DNA of 11,913 nucleotides from Chloroflexota bacterium (GTDB lineage Bacteria > Chloroflexota > Dormibacteria > Dormibacterales > Dormibacteraceae), in NCBI GenBank assembly GCA_005880175.1, contig VBJR01000125.1, forward strand, positions 1-11,913. Reading direction: 5' to 3'. Below, piece by piece: positions 7,482-11,913 of this stretch. Made by a program: the position numbers and the translations under genes. Each line of letters begins with the position of its first letter. The stretch's first letter is position 1. The notes beneath the pieces are model-generated. The model worked only from the letters and a program-made list of their open reading frames with translations. It did not search any database and was not told where the DNA came from.

Positions 7482-7519
7482 CGTAACGGGGCGGTCAAGG
7501 GCCAGGGCCAAGGAGCGGT

Positions 7520-7544
7520 GGCGGGCGCGCGCCGCGCGCCCGCC
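7520..7544 (-). terminator. Strong hairpin after the lectin-like sequence
   Basis: GGCGGGCGCGC (7520-7530), a 3-base loop, and its exact complement GCGCGCCCGCC (7534-7544) form an 11-bp perfect stem. It lies 8 bases after the TAG stop (7555-7553) of the lectin-like frame and before the TerB-like start. There is no U-tract, but position and stability fit an actinobacterial terminator. Confidence 0.55.
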
Positions 7545-7552
7545 GGGTCCCC

Positions 7553-8266
7553 CTACGGGTTGTCGGACCGGAACAGCAGCGCCGCGGCCGCGGCGCCGAA
7601 CTGGAGCTGGCCGCCGTCGGGCGTCCAGGCGAACACGTTGCCGCCGTGCGTGATCGTCCGGTGCCAGCCGGTCGTGTCGTGGCCCTCGACGTAGAACGTC
7701 GCGTTCACCGGGCCGACCGCCACGCCGGGGCCGTCGATCAGCACGCCGCCCAGCGACTGCGTGTCCACCCAGCCGCTGCCGAAGTTGTGCGAGAACCACA
7801 GCGTGTGGTCCGTGCCCTGGCAGGCGAACACGGTCACCTGGCCGGTGGTCGGGATCTGCGTGGACAGCGTGCCCGCCGCGGCGGGATGGCCGAGGCACTG
7901 CCACGGCATCTGGACCCAGCCCGTGTCGATCGTCCGCGTCCACACGTGGCCGTCGTTGCCGTTCGCGAAGAACGTCAGCTCGCCGTTCACCGTGCGGTGG
8001 ACCGGGTCCACCGGCGCCACCGCAGGCCCATTGACGATACCGCCGCCCAGCGACTGCCACGACAGGGCCAGCGGCGCCAGCAGCGTGCCGACCTGCGTCT
8101 GCGCGTACCACAGCGCGTGATCGACGCCCTGGCAGGCGACCGTCAGCACGAACGCGCCGGCCGCGTGCGCGGACGTGATCACCGCGGCCGGGTTGTCGAT
8201 GCAGTACACCGGCGAGGCGCCGAGCGCCTGCCAGCCCTGCTGCTGGTTCCACGTGGTCCACCACGC
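7553..8266 (-). pseudogene. Lectin-like beta-propeller (PLL/tachylectin type), 5'-truncated
   Basis: The sequence shows four to five imperfect repeats of about 45 residues with a recurring pattern of Trp/Gly/Asp: AWWTTWNQQGWQALGA, ACQGVDHALWYAQT, SLGGGIVNGPAVAP, FFANGNDGHVWTRTIDTGW, FACQGTDHTLWFSHNFGSGW, SLGGVLIDGPGVAVG. This pattern is typical of PLL-like or tectonin-like propellers that bind sugars. Recognisable repeat sequence begins near 8266, yet the first start codon in this frame is GTG 8209, inside a repeat, and the frame is closed by a stop near 8328. A full propeller would have about seven blades plus a signal peptide; both are missing. Directly upstream, in another frame, is the 5' part of a permease gene, so this looks like the 3' end of a separate gene joined by deletion or misassembly. 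A shorter protein from GTG 8209 could still be made. Confidence 0.7.
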
Positions 8267-8768
8267 CGAGGCGCCGGGCCGCCACCCAGCCCAGGACGGC
8301 GGCCGGGTAGCGCGCGTTGGCCGCGCTCAGCCACTGGCCCCCGTACACGGAGCCGCGCAGGGTGGCGAGCAGGCTGGTGTCCGCCCAGCGCACGGTCAGG
8401 CCCGACGTGTCGTACGCGGGCAGCCGATCGGTGCGGCGGACCGAGGCGTTGGGCACGGCCGCGGTCGCCGACACGGCCTGGACCGACGGCAGGTGGCCGA
8501 TCGTGGCCGCCGCCGTGGCGGGCAGGGAGGCGGTCTGCCCGCCCAGGGTGCTGCCCGGCGAGACCGTCAGCATGTTGGTGCCGAGCTGGTCGAGCTCGGC
8601 GACCAGGTTGGCGCGGGAGGAGGCCGAGACGCCGAGGACGGCGACCAGCGCCCCGACGCCGATCGCGATGCCCAGCGCCGACAGCAGCGCCCGCAGGCGC
8701 CGGGTGCGCAGGCCGATCGAGCCCAGGCGCAGCACCTCGCTCGGGTGGACGCCGCTGCGCCCGATCAC
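8262..8768 (-). pseudogene. MacB/FtsX-type ABC permease, N-terminal fragment
   Basis: GTG 8768 overlaps the ATPase stop as GTGA. The fragment has the MacB layout: a basic start (GLRTRRLRALLSALGIAIGV), the first membrane helix (GALVAVLGVS), then the periplasmic core (ANLVAELDQLGTNMLTVSPG, YGGQWLSAANARYPAAVLG, VAARRLGV). After about 169 residues the homology stops near 8262. The usual remainder, about 200 residues with three C-terminal membrane helices, is absent, so it cannot form the normal permease. The same frame stays open by chance for another 1.2 kb, through non-protein-like Arg/Gly-rich sequence into the TerB-like gene. What follows in the +1 frame is a lectin-like propeller. Confidence 0.75.
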
Positions 8769-9378
8769 CGGCCGGAGTCCCCCACCACCCGGCCGTCCTC
8801 GATCTCGACGCGCCGGGGCATGGCGGCCGCGACGGCGGGATCGTGCGTGATGACGGCGATCGTGGCGCCGTCGGCGTGGAGGTCGCGGAGCATGTCCAGG
8901 ATCGCCGCGCCCGAGGCGGAGTCCAGGTTGCCGGTGGGCTCGTCGGCGAGGACCACGGCCGGCCGGTGGACGACCGCGCGGGCGATGGCCACCCGCTGGC
9001 GCTCGCCGCCCGACAGCTGCGCCGGCCGGTGGCGCAGGCGGTGGCCGAGGGTCACCCGCTCCAGGGCCAGCCGGGCCGCGGCCCGGCGCTCGCGCAGCGG
9101 CAGGCCGGCGTAGAGCAGGCCCTCCGCCGTGTTGTCCAGCGCGCTCATCCCGTCGAGCAGGAAGAACTGCTGGAACACGAACCCGACGTGGCGGGCGCGG
9201 CGGCGTCCAGCGTCCCCATGACGTGCAGCAGCGTGGACTTGCCGGAGCCGGACCGGCCCATGATGGCGACCATCTCGCCCTCCCGGATGGTGAGGCTGAC
9301 GCCCCGGAGCGCCTCGACGGGACGGTCGCCCGGGTAGCGCTTGACGACGTTCAGGAGCTGGAGGACGGGGGTGGTCAC
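8765..9378 (-). pseudogene. MacB/LolD-type ABC transporter ATPase with internal deletion
   Basis: GTG 9378 overlaps the adaptor stop as GTGA. The first 58 residues are normal: [17 protein letters not shown] start, then Walker [19 protein letters not shown]. The sequence then jumps, in another frame, to [15 protein letters not shown] (Q-loop), ABC signature [14 protein letters not shown], Walker [14 protein letters not shown] and H-loop VITHD, ending at TGA 8765. Only 11 bases lie between GTLD and RHVGF, where the family has about 25 residues (PTSG, the connecting strands, SLSD-type helix), so roughly 60-80 bases appear lost near 9205-9190 with a frame change. As written, it cannot give an intact ATPase. 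It would normally energise export through the MacB-type permease. Confidence 0.75.
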
Positions 9379-10379
9379 AGCGACGGCGCCTCCACCTTCA
9401 GCCCCGCGACGAGCCCCTCCCCCGACACCTCGACGCGGCTGTCCGAGAAGATGCCCGTCCGGACCTGGATGCGCCGGTGCGCGGCGCCGGCGGTCTGCAC
9501 CGCGTAGCCCCCGCCGGGCACGGCGAGGAGCGCGGTGATGGGCACCGTCAGCACGCTCGGGTGGGTGTCCGCGGCGATGCTCACGGTGACCGCGGCGCCG
9601 TCCAGCTGGCTGGCCGCGGCGCCGTCCGCCAGGGTGACGGTGACCGGGACGGTCGTGGTCTGCGCGGCGCCCTGGCCGGACGTGGTCGCCACCGTGCCGA
9701 CGGCGGCGATGACGCCCTTCACCCGCTGGTCGCCGGGGAGCTGGACGTCCACGCTCGCGCCGGCGCGGGCCAGCGCCCGGTCGCGCGCGTCGAGCGGAAT
9801 CGTCACCACCGGCGTGGTGGACGTCCCCTCGATGATCTCGGCCCCCGGCTGGGCCGACGCGCCGGGGACCGCCCTGACCTGCGCGACCAGCAGCGCGCCG
9901 GGCAGGACCACGGCCTCGCCCGGGTTCACCACGCCGGTCCGGGCCACGCCCAGCGCTGCCTGCCAGCGCTGGACCGCGGCCGTGTCGGCGCCGGTGAACG
10001 TGCCGTCCGCGGTCAGCCCGGCGCCGTGGCCGAGGGCGATCAGGTTCGCCTCCAGCTCCTGGACGTCGGTCCCGGAGACGCCCACCGTGAGCCGGCGCGC
10101 GATCGGGGTGCCGCCGTACAGCAGCGGGATCGGCCGGCCGGCGACCGCGTACAGCGCCTGGCCGCGGCCGACCGCCTGGCCCGCCGCCGGCAGCGCGGTG
10201 TAGAGGGCCAGCTGGCCCGGGGACGGCGGCGGCGCGTACTGGTTGACGACGGCGTAGCTGGCCGAGAAGCCGATCGTGCCCGTCTCCTGGCGCTGGTCCG
10301 AGAGCGCGCCCCACGTCGCCGCGCCGCCGGCCGCCACGACGAGCGCCGCCAGGAGCCCGACGCGGACGTGAGGGCGCAA
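9375..10379 (-). CDS. Efflux periplasmic adaptor (HlyD/MacA-like) with peptidoglycan-binding domain
   Basis: This 334-residue protein has an N-terminal signal anchor (residues 7-25, [20 protein letters not shown]). A PG_binding_1-type segment follows at about 100-150 ([33 protein letters not shown]). Barrel-like and membrane-proximal domains come next ([40 protein letters not shown]). This layout is known for actinobacterial adaptors of MacB-type ABC exporters, which lack an outer membrane and may touch the cell wall. The TTG start at 10379 lies 3 bases after the preceding stop, and the TGA stop overlaps the ATPase GTG. It is in one operon with the upstream lipoprotein, ATPase and permease. 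The gene looks intact, although its two partners are broken. Confidence 0.85.
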   Translation of the reverse strand: MRPHVRVGLLAALVVAAGGAATWGALSDQRQETGTIGFSASYAVVNQYAPPPSPGQLALYTALPAAGQAVGRGQALYAVAGRPIPLLYGGTPIARRLTVGVSGTDVQELEANLIALGHGAGLTADGTFTGADTAAVQRWQAALGVARTGVVNPGEAVVLPGALLVAQVRAVPGASAQPGAEIIEGTSTTPVVTIPLDARDRALARAGASVDVQLPGDQRVKGVIAAVGTVATTSGQGAAQTTTVPVTVTLADGAAASQLDGAAVTVSIAADTHPSVLTVPITALLAVPGGGYAVQTAGAAHRRIQVRTGIFSDSRVEVSGEGLVAGLKVEAPSL

Positions 10380-10382
10380 CGT

Positions 10383-10859
10383 CTAGTGGCCGCCCGGCGC
10401 GAGCGACCTGCACGCCTCGTCCGCCTGCGCCTCCGCGCTGGGGCCGCCCGGGCCGGGCCGCTCGGTGATGCCGCCGTCGTTCGTCATCTGGGCGTCGGCG
10501 CCGTGCTGGTTCAGGCACTGGACGTACCTCGCCGTCCGGTCGAGCTCCTGCGCGCTCGGCGACCGGCGAGCCTGGCCGCCGTTGGGCTCGTACCGCTTGC
10601 AGGCGGCCTGCGCGGCCTGCAGCTGCTGCTTGCTCTCGGCGTCGGGACCGGTCCCGGGGACGGGCACGTGGATGCCCGAGCCGCCCTGGCCGTTCTGGCT
10701 CGTGCCCGCGGCGACGCCGTGCTGCTGCATGCACTGGACCCACCTCTGGGCCTGGGCGTCGTCGGTGGCCCGCGGGCTGCCGATCGGGATGCCGCCGCAG
10801 CCGGCGGCCAGCAGGACGACCGCGCAGCACAGAAGGCGACTGGCGAGTGATGAGCACAT
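10383..10859 (-). CDS. Cys-rich duplicated lipoprotein, first gene of the efflux operon
   Basis: The 158-residue product from ATG 10859 has a lipoprotein signal (hydrophobic [13 protein letters not shown], lipid Cys21). The mature part holds two copies of one unit: [10 protein letters not shown] then AACKRYEP (Cys43, His47, Cys87), and [11 protein letters not shown] then ACRSLAP (Cys115, His119, Cys150). Single-copy proteins with the pattern FxxCMRxHGV...ACxxYxP are common beside efflux adaptors in actinomycetes (from memory); the Cys pair probably forms a disulfide. The role in the efflux system is unknown. A TTG further upstream (10898) is in frame but would put the start inside the operator and spoil the signal peptide, so ATG 10859 is preferred. 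The TAG stop lies 3 bases before the adaptor start. Confidence 0.8.
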   Translation of the reverse strand: MCSSLASRLLCCAVVLLAAGCGGIPIGSPRATDDAQAQRWVQCMQQHGVAAGTSQNGQGGSGIHVPVPGTGPDAESKQQLQAAQAACKRYEPNGGQARRSPSAQELDRTARYVQCLNQHGADAQMTNDGGITERPGPGGPSAEAQADEACRSLAPGGH

Positions 10860-10882
10860 GCCGGACGTTGTAGGGACCGGCC

Positions 10883-10923
10883 GGTAACGAGCCGGCAACG
10901 CGCCCTGTTACCGCCCTGTTACC
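10883..10923. promoter_or_regulatory. Symmetric four-half-site operator between divergent genes
   Basis: Two direct repeats with 11-bp period on the left (GGTAACGAGCC 10883-10893, GGCAACGCGCC 10894-10904) face two on the right (GTTACC 10907-10912 and 10918-10923, inside the tandem GCCCTGTTACC x2). The hexamers are placed with perfect mirror symmetry about base 10903. OmpR/PhoB-family response regulators bind 11-bp-spaced direct repeats, so this is probably a double site controlling both the lipoprotein-efflux operon (start 24 bp left) and the histidine kinase (start 30 bp right). No sure -35/-10 elements were seen. Confidence 0.6.
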
Positions 10924-10952
10924 CCGCGATCGCGCATCCTGGAGGCTGGCCC

Positions 10953-11913
10953 ATGACCTTCCGGCTCGTACGCCGCCGGCGCACGGTGCGCCTGCGCGTC
11001 ACCCTCGCCTACGCCGGCCTGTTCGTCGTGTCCGGCGCCGCGCTGCTCGCGATGACGTACGCCCTGGGGACCGGGCTGACACACACGGCGAGCGTGACCG
11101 CCGTCCCCCCGGCGGGGCCCGCCGCCGCCCAGCCGCCCGCCGCCGCCCCGAGGGGCCCGAACGTGAATACCGGCATCTCGCTCCCCGCGGCCGTCACCGC
11201 GGCCGAGCTGGCCCTCGCCGCCATGGCCGTCGCCTCCACCGCGCTCGGCTGGGTCGTCGCGGGCCGGGTGCTGCGGCCGCTGCGGACGATCACGGCCACC
11301 ACCCGGCAGATCTCCGAGCACAACCTGCACGAGCGCCTGGCGATGCGCGAGCCGGACGACGAGCTGAAGGACCTGGCCGACACGATCGACGGGCTGCTGG
11401 GCCGGCTCGAGGGCTCGTTCACCGCGCAGCGCCGGTTCGTCGCCAACGCCTCGCACGAGCTGCGCACCCCGCTCGCGATGATCCGCACGTCGGTGGACGT
11501 GGCCACCGCCAAGCCCGGACCCGTACCGGCCCAGGTGACGGTCCTGGCGGGCAAGGTCCGCGAGGGCCTGGACCGGGCGGACCGCCTCCTGGAGGGGCTG
11601 CTGACGCTGGCCCGCGCCCAGCACGGCGGCGTGGCCGACCTCGCCGTGGTCTCGCTGCCGGGGATCGTGGACGCGGCCCTGGCGGAGCGGGCCGGCGCCA
11701 TCGCGAGCCTGGGCCTCACGGTCGAGCGGGCGCTGGGTGAGGCGCGCGTCACCGGCAGCGAGGCGCTGCTGGCGCGGCTGGTCGAGAACCTGGTGGACAA
11801 CGCCGTCCGCCACAACGAGCCGGGCGGCTGGGTCCGCGTCGAGACGGGCGCGGACGGAGCCGGCGCCCGGCTGGTGGTGGAGACCGGCGGCCGGCGGCTC
11901 GACGCGGGCGCGG
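10953..11913 (+). CDS. HAMP-containing sensor histidine kinase (partial at window end)
   Basis: ATG 10953 follows GGAGG (10941-10945) by seven bases, and the frame is open to the last base (320 codons seen). Order: a basic N-terminus ([12 protein letters not shown]), membrane helix about 17-37, a short Pro/Ala-rich outer loop of about 40 residues, second helix about 78-102, HAMP about 103-155 ([15 protein letters not shown]), HisKA with [17 protein letters not shown] and phospho-acceptor His168, and the start of the ATPase domain with N-box [13 protein letters not shown] (Asn279, Asn283). The very short outer loop suggests sensing within or at the membrane. It is divergent from the efflux operon and shares a putative operator with it, so envelope or drug stress is the likely input. 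No response regulator gene is visible; it may lie downstream outside the window. Confidence 0.9.
   Translation, partial: MTFRLVRRRRTVRLRVTLAYAGLFVVSGAALLAMTYALGTGLTHTASVTAVPPAGPAAAQPPAAAPRGPNVNTGISLPAAVTAAELALAAMAVASTALGWVVAGRVLRPLRTITATTRQISEHNLHERLAMREPDDELKDLADTIDGLLGRLEGSFTAQRRFVANASHELRTPLAMIRTSVDVATAKPGPVPAQVTVLAGKVREGLDRADRLLEGLLTLARAQHGGVADLAVVSLPGIVDAALAERAGAIASLGLTVERALGEARVTGSEALLARLVENLVDNAVRHNEPGGWVRVETGADGAGARLVVETGGRRLDAGA

Noticed and set aside
7020..8768. A single 582-residue protein from permease start to TerB-like end
   Set aside because: The middle is Arg/Gly-rich non-protein-like sequence while a lectin-like propeller reads well in another frame. The permease and TerB-like parts share a frame by chance.
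9145..10857. 570-residue minus-strand frame ending in the ATPase N-terminus
   Set aside because: Most of it overlaps the well-supported adaptor and lipoprotein in another frame. Only the last part from GTG 9378 is real ATPase sequence.
10902..10923. Short tandem repeat as a CRISPR or mobile-element remnant
   Set aside because: Only two 11-bp units with no spacers. It fits a regulator binding array far better. No CRISPR, insertion sequence, tRNA or rRNA was seen in the window.
10908..11815. Minus-strand open frames opposite the histidine kinase
   Set aside because: The plus strand has HAMP, His-box and N-box motifs in one open frame with a good ribosome site; the antisense frames show no family features.

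Overview
The window is very GC-rich DNA. It has actinobacterial-style codon use, GTG and TTG starts, 4-nt start/stop overlaps, and families typical of filamentous actinomycetes: a LAL-type LuxR regulator, a MerR-PAS-GAF fusion, a WXG-type secreted protein and a MacAB-like efflux operon. A Streptosporangiales or Streptomyces relative is plausible. That is an inference from composition and gene content, not from a marker gene.

Left part (1-4704, all + strand): the 3' part of a large LuxR-type regulator enters from outside and ends in a perfect hairpin over its stop codon. A 137-bp gap with spaced TAGGTA repeats follows. Next come a MerR-family regulator carrying PAS and GAF sensor domains, a LysM-containing lipoprotein that looks like a VWA-type fold with LysM inserted, and a three-helix membrane protein that needs a one-base frame correction.

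Middle part (4688-7481, all - strand, convergent with the left part): a TerB-like helical protein, then a 279-bp gap with a possible promoter. A tight three-gene run follows: a WXG-domain/calpain-family cysteine protease fusion (probable type VII secretion substrate, read in two frames), an 89-residue soluble protein, and a small single-pass membrane protein. This looks like a secreted-protease effector unit with two partner genes of unknown role.

Right part (7553-11913): a divergent envelope-response locus. On the - strand lie a Cys-rich duplicated lipoprotein, a peptidoglycan-binding efflux adaptor, a MacB-like ATPase and a FtsX/MacB permease, with the ATPase and permease genes joined by GTGA overlaps. 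The ATPase has lost a segment between Walker A and the Q-loop. The permease stops making sense after about 169 residues and runs, out of frame, into a lectin-like beta-propeller. On the + strand a HAMP sensor histidine kinase starts and runs off the window. Between the two arms is a symmetric array of four 11-bp-spaced half-sites, which looks like an OmpR/PhoB-type operator.

About four of the twelve or so genes have frame or deletion problems. Local gene decay and uncorrected indels or misjoins in the assembly both fit, and the sequence alone cannot separate them.
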